DNA from: Scedosporium boydii
Taxonomy: Eukaryota > Ascomycota > Sordariomycetes > Microascales > Microascaceae
NCBI GenBank assembly: GCA_002221725.1
Contig: NJFT01000337.1
Span: 1-32,261, forward strand
Direction of reading: 5' to 3'
Length of the DNA stretch: 32,261 nt
Part shown: one piece after another, positions 23,515-32,261 of the stretch
Position numbering within the stretch: position 1 is the stretch's first letter
Layout: each line of letters starts with the position of its first letter
Translations under genes and position numbers: made by a program
Notes under the pieces: generated by a model
What the model saw: only the letters and a program-made list of their open reading frames with translations
Database searches by the model: none
Told to the model about the DNA's origin: nothing

Positions 23515-25125
23515 TGTACTCCGCTCATCTATCCCGAGCAGGCAAGAACTGTCCTCAGACGGGCAAGCTCGACGAAGAAGAAAACGACAGGATCCAAATA
23601 CTTATTACATCGACGACAGTGGCGCTGCTCATCCGAACCCGCGCCGAGCATTGAGTCGCCATTCCAGCTACACGGCAATGACCGATTCTGATGGATGAAA
23701 CTTCTTCTTCTGAGGGAATTTTCTTTTTCCCCTTGCGGTCTAAGGGAATATGGCGAGCATGATATACCCCTTTTCCGTTGTGTTCACGTTTTGATTCCTT
23801 TTATCACTCATTCCTGTTTCCACCTCGGCATGTGTGTCGTTTTGCTATTCAACTTCTGAGTTATTTTTCTTGTTGTCGGTATAGTGATGGGAAAAAAGAC
23901 GGAACTCGCGCAGACGAGATGCTGTACATTTTGTTGTTTTTTAACGCCTTGTCTTTTTTCTTCCTTCTTTCAAACCTCTTCTCCCTTGGCCTTCTTGCCT
24001 TTTTGTATTCCTCTTCCATGTTCTTCCATGTTTCATCAGCGTGTGTTCGGTTCGGACTTTGAAAGGAACCATTGGTGTATCAAATCTCTATATCGACGAA
24101 AAACAAACGGCCCTCAGAAGTATCGTATCCATGGGGTATTTCTTGGGGAAGGGAGTTTCTGCCAGCGGGTTGGAGCATTACCAACATGGCATCAGGGCAT
24201 TTTCTTTTTTTCACTTATTTTCTTCTTCAGTTTTATGGGTTTGCGAGCCGAGGATCCTTTTGGGGCTCGTTTTGTTTACCCTCCTTTTCTTCTTCTTTTT
24301 TTTATCGTTTCTTATGATGTTATGAGAGGAGAAAAGAAGGGGCTTTTTCTTTTTTTTTTTTTTTTCCTTTTGTTTCCGCCTTCCTTTTTTTCTGCTTCCG
24401 GTTTCTGTGTGAATAAACCCAATAATTGGCGCCGCCGTGTACTTAGCTGTTATAGTAGAGAGTAGAATGGAGGCACTTCGACCGACTTTTTACATTTGAT
24501 TCACTTTTGTTCTTGAGGTATTCTTGCGGGACTTGATCATGGCATGCTGTTTAAAGTTATCACCTCTCTTGTTGGCCTCCCCAAGACATCTCGACATGGG
24601 CACCGACCCGACGAAAAGGACGGGGGATAGTCCATGTGGTAGACGGAGCCTAACGGTCGAGTTTAGGACTACTGCGAAGTATCAGCAACTGCTTCCAGGC
24701 AAATGGATGGTCACGAAGTAGAGAACGGAAGAGATATTTTAACAAAAGCATATTTTAACGAAAGGAAAAAAACTATTACGCGTCCAAGCGTAGTCCACGC
24801 AAGAATACCCAAGATATTCTCCTCCCCTTATCCATTCGACCATATTACACGTTTGAGTCCAATGCTACCAGTGCTGAGCAGGAAAAAAATAAAAAATGAA
24901 CTAAATAAAACCCTCCTCTATTAAAAACAGAAAACAGGAAGGCAGAAAAAACATCCCTCATCATGGTATTAACCTTCCCGGACCGGACCTTGAAAATGCC
25001 ATTTGCTATTAAGATGAAAAACACAAAAAAGGAAAATGGACTCTTTTCTCTCTCTATCTCTTACATACAACCCACCCTATCGTTTCAATTGGCCCTAAGC
25101 CTTCCTCTCAGGAGAGGGAAAATGC
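23515..25125. other. Convergent intergenic region after tea1 and the CFEM-like gene
   Basis: About 1.6 kb. From 23559 to 23698 one plus-strand frame has protein-like composition and could be a last tea1 exon. From 23700 to 24420 the plus strand is T-rich, with a T16 run at 24350-24365, giving Phe/Leu-rich frames on the plus strand that I do not accept as genes. From about 24720 to 25080 it is A-rich and probably holds the end of the minus-strand CFEM-like transcript. No RNA gene recognised. Confidence 0.6.
24350..24365 (+). repeat. Poly(T) run of 16
   Basis: A homopolymer in the T-rich spacer between tea1 and the CFEM-like gene, downstream of tea1. It is likely length-variable and could act in transcript ending or nucleosome exclusion; that role is not shown by the sequence. 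Confidence 0.9.
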
Positions 25126-27096
25126 TTAGAAGACAACAAGGCCAACAATGGCGGCGACGCCGAGACCAAGGCCAGAAGCGACCCTGCCCGCACCGGAGAC
25201 GATGACGGGGCCGGTGGGGGAAGCAGCCTGAGTGCCAGTGCGAACGGGCACAGAGACGAAAGTGCCAATGGGAGTGGCAGTGGCCGAAGGAGCAGGGTTC
25301 TCAACGACGGGGGCAGGGGTGGTAGGGACGACGTTGACGTTGCCCTCCGAGTTGGTCTGGAAGCCGACGTTGGGGATCTCGGCGGTCTGTTCGATGACGG
25401 TGAGGGTGCTGGAGCCAGAGATGGTGACGCCGTCAGTGACGCAGGGGACCTCGGTGGTGACGGTGACGGTGACGGTAGTGTAGCCGGCGGGGACGGTGGG
25501 CTTGGGGGCCTCGGTGATGATGGAGGTGATGGAGTCGATGCCGGTGACGATGGCAGGGTTCTCGGGGATGTGACCACCGCAAATACCCTGGAAGAAGACA
25601 ATGGCCTCGGAGATGACGGTCTCGGTCTCACCGTAGGCGTAGATGCAGGTGAAGATGTTCTGGACGAAGGCGGTGTCGGGGCAGAAGCAGGCGGTGTCGG
25701 TGTTGTCGGAGCAGCCGACGGTGAAGAGCCAGGTGTTGAGGCACGAGGGGACGACGTCGGGGCAGGGGAGGGTCTCAACGGGGGCGGGCGCGCTGGAGAT
25801 GACGCTGGGGACTCCGGGAGCGCTGGAGACCGAGGGCACGTTGGGGCTCTTGTCCGAGGTGGCGGGGATGGGGGTGTCCTTGGTGCGGGTGACGATCTCG
25901 GTGACGGGGCAGACGGTGGTGGTCAGGGGCACGGTGGCGGTGACGATGACGGTGCTCTCCTGGCCGTTGGGGCAGTCGGGAACCTCGGGGCCGCAGTTGG
26001 TGACGGTGGAGACGACGGTGGTGAAGATGGTGGAGGTGGTGAGGTGGGTGGTCACAGAGGTCTCGATCTCAGGGGGAGCAGTAGTCTCGGGCTGCGCCGG
26101 GGTCTCGGAGGTCTCGCCAACAGCAGTGGAAGACTCGTCGCCGCCAGCGGGAGAGCTAGGCTGCTCGGGAGAAGAGGAAGTGACGGTAGTGCCAGGGACC
26201 TCGGGGACGGTGGAAGACTCCTGCTCGGCGGGAGAGCTGGGCTCCTCGGGCGAAGAAGAGGTGACGGTGGTTCCAGGAACCTCGGGAACGTCACTGGTCT
26301 CAGGAACCTCGGGGACTTCAGTGGTCTCGGGAGTCTCGGGAACCTCAGTAGTCTCAGGGACCTCGGGAACTTCGGTGGTTCCGGGGACGTCGGGAGTCTC
26401 GGTAGCAGCGGGAGGAGCGGTGGTGGTCTTCTTGGTGGTCTTGGGAGGGTTGGTCGTCTTGGGGGGCTTGCAGTCGAACCTGATCTTGGGGATGCGGATA
26501 CCGCACTTGGCCTTGGGCTTGTTGGGCTGCTTGGGGTGGATCACGGTGACCTTCTTGGCACCACCGCACTGGGTGTTCTTGACGACGGAACCCTTGGACG
26601 AGCAGGGGGATCGCTGCTTGCACAGTTTGCCGTCGGGCATGTCATAGTGGAACTCGAGGTCGGTGTCGAACTCGGCGTAGATCTCAATCTCGTCGATGGA
26701 GAAGTTGTCGTTGTCACGGCCGAAGAAAGGATTGGAGTCCTTGTCGGGACCGCAGTCACCAGTCAGCTCTCGGCGGCTGCGCTGGTCATCTCTGCACTCG
26801 AAGCCCTTGAAGTTGAAGCCGCCATAGTCGAAGAAGTCCTTCTTTCCGGGAAGGAGGTCGGAGAAGTCGAAGCCTCCCCTCTGCTTGTCCTCACACCTGC
26901 TGTTGTCGGTGTTGTCGGGGCAGGTGAAGGGGTTGGCACCCCTGAAGCCGCCAAAGCCACCGAACTAGAGTAAAAGTGTTAGTGGACCACACACTAGAGT
27001 AGGGGAGGGACGATGTGGGTATTGTTGAATGTGACGTACAGTGGCAACGGACTCGCCAACGCCGGCGGCGAGGACCAGAAGAGCAGTGGTCTTCAT
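25126..27096 (-). CDS. Secreted Ser/Thr/Pro-rich protein with CFEM-like domain, probable GPI anchor
   Basis: Minus strand, exons 27096-27040 and 26964-25126, with a 75-nt intron (GTACGT donor, CTAAC branch site, TAG acceptor), give about 631 aa. Residues 1-19 are a signal peptide (MKTTALLVLAAGVGESVAT), encoded alone in exon 1. Residues 20-190 form a domain I do not recognise, with nine Cys (34, 43, 76, 90, 134, 140, 152, 173, 184), a GGFGGF start and many Asp/Phe. Residues about 186-300 are a TTEVPEVPE-type low-complexity stalk with an imperfect repeat. A CFEM-like domain lies at about 418-483: C-x6-C-x9-C-x7-C-x-C-x11-C-x21-C, with CSDNTDTACFC at its centre. CFEM has eight Cys in the family; seven are present here, with Tyr at the expected seventh place. 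The tail is a hydrophobic GLGLGVAAIVGLVVF end, fitting GPI attachment. The codons are strongly C-ending, suggesting high expression. CFEM proteins act in haem/iron uptake, adhesion or host interaction; which applies here is unknown. Confidence 0.88.
25981..26390 (-). repeat. Low-complexity Thr/Glu/Val/Pro repeat tract inside the CFEM-like gene
   Basis: On the minus strand the codons cycle through PEVPETTEVPE-like units, then a longer imperfect duplication of VPEVPGTTVTSSSPE followed by EPSSPA or QPSSPA (unit about 27 residues). The DNA repeat structure keeps several frames free of stops, which explains the very long antisense frames here. It probably forms an O-mannosylated stalk at the wall. 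Confidence 0.8.
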
Positions 27097-27480
27097 GTTG
27101 CGAATGTGTTCAAAGGATGTAAGTGGAATGATGTAACTGGAAAAATGTTCTGGTGAATGACCAAAAGATGGTGATGTAAATCAAAAATATGTGACAGCGT
27201 GATAGTCTATATCACGAGTGTAAAGAAGCGAAGGTCGTACACTAGAGACGAGAAAGACAAATATAGCGAATGTGTCTCGACTCCCGATATATAACGAATG
27301 TTCAAGGAGAGGAAAGAACAAGGCAAAGACTGGACACAACAGAGAAAAGTTGGTTAGGAAACACGAAGAGCAAAAGCAGAAAAGAAGGTAGGAACATGGA
27401 GTTCCTATATAGCATTTTCCATCAGAGAGCCATGATGGGAGTCCGTCCGTCCCCGGCGACCTCGGGAGACCGGTGGACAC
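27097..27480 (-). promoter_or_regulatory. Promoter region of the CFEM-like gene with TATA-like boxes
   Basis: Upstream of the ATG at 27096 on the minus strand. TTATATATC at 27286-27294, about 190 nt before the start, and CTATATAGG near 27403-27411 are TATA-like. The nearer sequence is C/A-rich leader. Which element is used cannot be told from sequence. Confidence 0.4.
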
Positions 27481-27526
27481 CTGCCTGAGAGGAGAACGGG
27501 GGTGTGGGCGCAAGAGAAGGAAAAAA

Positions 27527-27543
27527 GGGGGGGGGGGGGGGGG
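27527..27543 (+). repeat. Poly(G) run of 17
   Basis: An uninterrupted G17 run preceded by AAAAAA. A tract of this length can form G-quadruplexes and is prone to slippage and sequencing error. It lies about 430 bp upstream of the CFEM-like start. Confidence 0.9.
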
Positions 27544-27847
27544 TGCAGTTCAGAGTGGAGACTGATCCCCTTTGGCCGCCCTTGGATCATCGAGGTTGTA
27601 GTCGGATGGGGCTTGGGGCATCGCATCGCCAGGCATCGTCATGGCTTCCTAGCGGTGGTGCCCTTGGCATGGTGGTGGGAGCACAGACTGGGCTAGGGGG
27701 GTCTGGTTCGCTCGACTGCATTCTCCTCCGACCCGGCCCCTGTCATTAACCCATGGTCAACCCATGGACGACTACCAAGTACACTATGTAATGGTTCGGT
27801 AGCAAAGAAAACGTGCAGAGGAGGTTCGGATTCTCCTAGGTCTTCTC

Positions 27848-29933
27848 GTACTTCGTACGTTCTTGTTCGGATTGGACGAAAGAATGGAGTGTTATGTGCA
27901 TGTTAGACCCCATCGTAGCGACGGCAGACCATGCGAGGTAGTTTGTACTGAACTAGAGATGCGCCTCAAGTTTCATGTTCACTGCGAGTTGCAGTAGACC
28001 AGAGGCGGTATGATGTTGTCCAAAAGGCCGAACTCGACGAAGGTTTCACGGCGGGCGCTTCTAACTGGGCGTTCTCCGCCAATCGCCAGGTCAAGTTTCG
28101 TGAGTTTATTTCTCATCCTTTTTTTTTTTTTTTCTTCCCATTTCCCCAATTCCCCGACCGACAAGTCTCCAGTCGGACCGCAGTGTTAAAGAGTCGGATT
28201 TAGAAACGATCATGCCGTCCGAGTGGTGGCGTCCGCAAGCGCACCGAGCCAATCCGGAGGATGATTTTCAATTAATAACCATGCATTCCAAAATAGGAGA
28301 TGGCAAGGGGTTGCAAGAGGGCAATCGGGTGGACCAGGTTTTTTCCCTGGAACGGGGGACCCTTGGCAGGTCGACTGGTTCTGGCGCTCTGGTGGTGGTG
28401 GGTGAGGCTCTCGGAGGTTTCTGGGCTCTTGGCAGGCTCGGGTCTGCGAGTAACCACATAAGTTTACGAAGTCAACAGGTGCACTGCTGGCGAAGTACTT
28501 TGTATCCTTACAGGCCCGTGCAGGTAGTTTACGAAGTACTTCGTTCACTCTCTGCAGCGCAAAGTGTACTTCGCCGTCGTAGCGGTGTGGTCCAGGGGTG
28601 CTAGCGAGGACCGCCGGGATTGGCTGGTTGCCCCTCTGTACTTCGTAACGCCTCTTGTGCGAGTGGCTCTGATTAGTCGACCCCAACCGCACTGGACTGA
28701 TCGTTTCTTTAGTGGGGCCGCCCCTGAAAGCCACTACAAATGAACTACTATGCACCACATGGCCTAGCTGGCAAACACCAGAAGTCTTAACTGGTCGTTC
28801 GAGCCAGCGACCTTGAGCTGGACTGCCTCTGTTCTTCGTAATAGTTCAAGATGAGGAATCAGAAAACTAGATCAATGCGGTTGATCCTAATGTATAATGC
28901 TATTACTAACTGTGTAATTTGTGTGTCAATAGTTTGCTTAACGCTGTGCTGCTCGCGGACTGGTCTACCCGTACGAGTATATTGAGTAGAGGTTAGTAAG
29001 TGCCAGGAAAGCACAGGCAGAACGCACTGCATTTGCGACTTGGCCTGCACACACACTTGACGCTCCATCTCAGCTGAGCTGATGATTGTGCTGCTCGTGA
29101 GCCTCGTCTCGCCTCGCTTGCTGCTGAAGACAGCCAATCCGAGAAACTCTACTCATGCTTCATACGTACATACATACATATACCCTTCAACTAATAATAG
29201 ACCACGCAAAAGGAATCCAAATAGATTATATCCGCCCGCCAACTTTTTACTTCGTACGACGACAACAGCCCAAAGGCATGTGAGTCCATTCCTCTGATAT
29301 CCACAGCAAGGCGGCATCGCATGTTACTGGACCAAAGCTGGCGAGCCACCTGAAATCGGGTGGAGACTGACAACGCTCGAGGCTTGGGGTACGTGGGTGT
29401 GTGCTGCGTGCTGGCGAGGGACGACCGAGTCGACAACTTCGTACATTGTAATTATTGATTACTTCGTATTGGCTGCAAAATGGGTGGACGAATATTTCGT
29501 AGAGCATTTCGCATTTACTTCGTAGAAGTGGTGCCAAGTCTATCGGCTAACCCGGGAGGTGGATGAGTGGATGAGTGGATGAGGCAACTGGGCAAGGTCA
29601 CCAACGAGCAAGAGCCAGTCTACGACTCAATACTGATTGAGGTACGAAGTATAGCACACAAAGGAAATGAGATGCTCTAGATAAATTGATAGATTTGAAA
29701 GAATCGGCCCCAGAGCAGCGATTGAGAGTGCGGACGAGATCATCTAATCTCGTTTTCCCATTTTCAGTTGCATCTCGAATAATGGAAATAGAATTACAAT
29801 GTTGTAGAGTATCCCAAGTCGGCGAGCAACTCACCGAAGATGGAGCGTCAGTCCATTTCTGTGAGGATGCCGGTGACCTATACAAGAAACCCTGCGCTAT
29901 ATTACTTTACTTCGTACTTCGTCTCCTTCGTGT
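27848..29933. repeat. Dense cluster of TACTTCGTA/TACGAAGTA motifs
   Basis: Exact 9-mers at 27849-27857, 28530-28538, 28639-28647, 29248-29256, 29460-29468, 29516-29524, 29643-29651 and 29918-29926, in both orientations. One-mismatch copies occur near 28465, 28837, 29435, 29493, 29925 and 29944. At 28530-28544 and 29918-29933 two copies overlap or abut. All lie outside the genes I can support. The spacing is irregular, so this is not a simple tandem array. Confidence 0.9.
29560..29584. repeat. Tandem (GGATGAGT)3 repeat
   Basis: Three consecutive 8-bp units with flanking partial copies, non-coding, inside the TACTTCGTA-rich region. Confidence 0.85.
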
Positions 29934-32261
29934 AGGTGCCAGTCCTTCGTACAAGCAAGTCCCCTCCCTCTCCCTCGCATGAATGGTGAAAAGTTCTTCC
30001 CATAATTAACGAATAATATCGTGAAGAATCCCCATCGAGTGGGCCAATCGAAACACCATCGGGAGAAACCCAAAAGGACCCGAATCGTTGGTTCTCGTTC
30101 CCCGTTGCCGTCCAAGGAAAAACGACCAGAACATTCGGTCGAATCGGATAAGAGAGGCTAAGAAAAAAAGGCGTGAGGAGAGAAGAAAAAGAAAAAAGAA
30201 AGGTGAAACACGCCAGCCACAGCGCCTACTTTCATGCTAATGCAGGTACCACTTCTACTCTATCTTGCGCCCTCAACCAATGGATTCTCCGAGCCGCTCA
30301 CTTTACATTCCCCTCTCTCCTCTTTCTCCTCTCCTCGTTGTTGCATTGTTAGGCTGTGGTCCTCTGGCGCCCCAAACTCGAGACGCCCTGAATTTATTAC
30401 TCTGCTTTTTCGGCTTTTAATATGTTTGACACCAAGATCTATCAATCTTCTATCGGATAGATGCAGAAAAAGCTAGCCGCCAATGGAGAGATGAGGTCAT
30501 ACCAAGTACTGTAATTGTATGAAGTACAGAGATCAATATAGCCCTTCCTGGATGTTAGAGGTCCTCGTTAACCAATTGCTTTGCCGGCAACGCTAGACTC
30601 TCACTACGGAGGACACTAGCGCAGTGTGTACTTTACTGCTCCATGCTGCGCAGATACATACCGGGAAGACAAGGCAGAAGACAACCGGCCGACCCGGAAT
30701 CTTCAACTCCTACCAAGAACCAAGCATGCAGGGCAAAGCTTGGTCCAAGTGCCCATCCGCCCCAGAAGATCAGGCGATCCTAAACCCACCAACTAAGAAG
30801 AAGCGGCATAAAAACAGAATACACCTGGTTGTCTCCTTTGCACGCCTACCATCGGGCGAAAAGAAGAACAACACAGCCACTCCGCATGGCAAGGTTAGAC
30901 AGGACCGTTCTCGAGAAGCACACCAGAACAGAAAAGCTCTCAAGCTCCTTGGAGGGTGGATGCGGGGCCAAAGAGTTTCAGGCGAAACGGCCTCTTCCCC
31001 TTTCAGCTCGTCCGACTCAGGAACAGCGCAGCAGGATGTAACCCCTCCTCCATGTCGTTGCGACCCTGCTCCAGGACTAAAACTCGGACGGTAACGCTGT
31101 GCGTGGTTTAGTCTTGTGACGTAGAGCGGGAGTCTTTCCTTGTCGGCCGTTTTTCTCTCCCTTTTTTTTTTTTCTCCTTCAGTGTAGCACCACCAGGATG
31201 GTGCCGCTAGCGCAAGCGAAGCGCCAGGGGAGGGGGCTGGTCTCCAGACTCCACGAAAAGGACAAGGGGGAGTCTTCGTAGCTTCCAGCCTTCCAGGTCG
31301 ATGATCGATCGAGAGAGCCAGCAGCAGCGTCTCCACTTTTAGAGAGCGCTTCCAAAGCCAGCTGCGACGTGCGATCGTGACCCCGAGGGGAATTGCTTCG
31401 CGCTTCGCAGTCAAAGATCAGCAATGATGGACAGACTCCGGCGGCATCCCATCTGCAGTCTGCGACCGAACGAAAAGACCGGCAGGCGGCAATGTGCGAA
31501 CCCTCGCGCGGGGACGCAGCCGCCAGGCCACATATCCGGCCAAGATCCCGAGATGCGCACTCACCATCACATCAATCTCTCCTTCAAAAATAGAAATTGT
31601 AGAATCACCAGATCTTATTTGCACGAGTCGAGCCGCCATCTTGCTCGCTCCACCGAGTCCACCCACGCCCGTGTCAGCCACAGCCGCTTCTGTAACACTC
31701 TGGCGCGCAAAAAGGCAGTTCAGTAATTTAGCTTACAGAAAAATCTTGCTGAGAGACCATGAGGATGAGTCGAGATCTTGACCCAGGATCAGTGCGCACC
31801 TCACCTCACCTGAATCTGAGAACACGAGGTCACTTCGTTCAAACAACCCTTCACCCACACCGTCTCTCTATCTCCAACGCTAACCCTCATTTCACACTAA
31901 ACTTTTTTTCCTCTTTTTCTTTCCGGTCATCTCATCCAGCAGGCGAGGTGGTATTAGACTATTAGTGAACACCCAACATCGGTTGATCTATCAATGGATC
32001 CATCACCTCTATTCCCTTCAGGCTACCAGGCTAGCCCATCCTGTCCAACGCCCTACTTCGCACAATACTACCCCCGACAAGGATTAGAAACGTTAAATTG
32101 CAAAGTAACGACCCACTTTCTCCACTATTACCAATCAAAGTACTTTTACATACTAATTACTAGTAGAAATACCACAAACAGTAACACATATACAAAAGAA
32201 GAATTATAAGAGATTTAACAATTTTTCCCCCAAGTCAAGTCACAACATACAATTGTAAACA

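Larger units (their letters stand above)
27544..32261. other. Gene-poor region to the right edge, no convincing gene
   Basis: About 4.7 kb. Frames of 130-215 codons occur (minus 28210-28758, minus 30770-31414, plus 30624-31094), but they overlap one another, have skewed Arg/Ser/Pro composition and no recognised domains, and one contains several copies of the TACTTCGTA motif. Other content: a 15-T run near 28119-28133, a purine-rich block at 30150-30205, a pyrimidine-rich block near 31155-31176, and pyrimidine/CA-rich sequence from about 31800 that could be the leader of a gene beyond the edge. Confidence 0.55.

Noticed and set aside
23778..24465. Phe/Ser/Leu-rich plus-strand frames downstream of tea1 that resemble membrane proteins
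   Set aside because: They arise from T-rich DNA with homopolymer runs; several overlapping frames look alike and none has a sensible start context or family.
25570..26973. Long plus-strand frame (467 codons), and another at 25643-26647 (334 codons), opposite the CFEM-like gene
   Set aside because: Both are antisense to a gene with signal peptide, proper intron and GPI tail. The low-complexity, C-ending codon repeats on the minus strand leave antisense frames free of stops; the products are Gly/Val/Asp strings without domains.
28210..28758. Minus-strand frame of 182 codons
   Set aside because: It runs through several TACTTCGTA-type motifs that are otherwise strictly non-coding, and the product has no recognisable feature.
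28750..28820. tRNA-like sequence with a good A box (TGGCCTAGCTGG) and a B-box-like GTTCGAGCC
   Set aside because: The T stem and acceptor stem do not pair and the anticodon loop would have nine bases. At most a degenerate tRNA relic, or chance.
30770..31414. Minus-strand frame of 214 codons, and the plus-strand frame 30624-31094 over the same DNA
   Set aside because: They overlap each other on opposite strands, have Arg/Ser/Pro-skewed composition and homopolymer-driven stretches, and show no domain or splice support.

Overview
This window looks like nuclear DNA of a filamentous ascomycete (Pezizomycotina, most likely a Sordariomycete). The evidence is short introns (about 53-107 nt) with GT...AG ends, many with a CTAAC-type branch site; compact two- to four-exon genes separated by kilobases of non-coding DNA; and a gene set typical of such fungi: a PTR2-type peptide transporter, a HET-domain protein, Kog1/raptor, a Tea1/KelA kelch protein and a GPI-anchored CFEM-like wall protein. 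Nothing resembles bacterial operons, CRISPR or an intact transposon. I cannot name the species from sequence alone.

Layout. 1-2012: PTR2 oligopeptide transporter (+). 2013-3572: no gene seen. 3573-5401: HET-domain protein (-). 5402-6255: shared upstream region. 6256-7638: a small GTPase with an N-terminal charged coiled coil that looks like a fungal member of the immunity-related GTPase (IRG/IIGP) superfamily (+); its exon structure is uncertain and one frame change near the 3' end may be a real lesion. 7639-8709: no gene seen. 8710-10209: a conserved fungal protein of unknown function (+). 10210-10838: short convergent spacer. 10839-15243: the TORC1 scaffold Kog1 (-). 15244-18916: long divergent intergenic region carrying the tea1 leader. 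18917-23514: Tea1/KelA cell-end marker (+). 23515-25125: convergent spacer. 25126-27096: secreted, Ser/Thr/Pro-rich, probably GPI-anchored CFEM-like protein (-). 27097-32261: about 5 kb without a convincing gene, rich in a short dispersed motif.

How the genes relate. Kog1 (growth control) and Tea1 (polarised growth) are conserved core genes, and the CFEM-like and PTR2 proteins act at the cell surface. The most accessory-looking part is 2.0-8.7 kb. There a HET protein, a family used in fungal non-self recognition and cell death, sits head to head with an IRG-like GTPase, a superfamily used in animal cell-autonomous immunity. That pair is the best candidate for a little-described fungal defence or allorecognition module, but the functional link is inference from position and family. 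The second notable signal is the motif TACTTCGTA (reverse complement TACGAAGTA): 11 exact copies by eye, all intergenic, in two clusters, against about 0.25 expected by chance.
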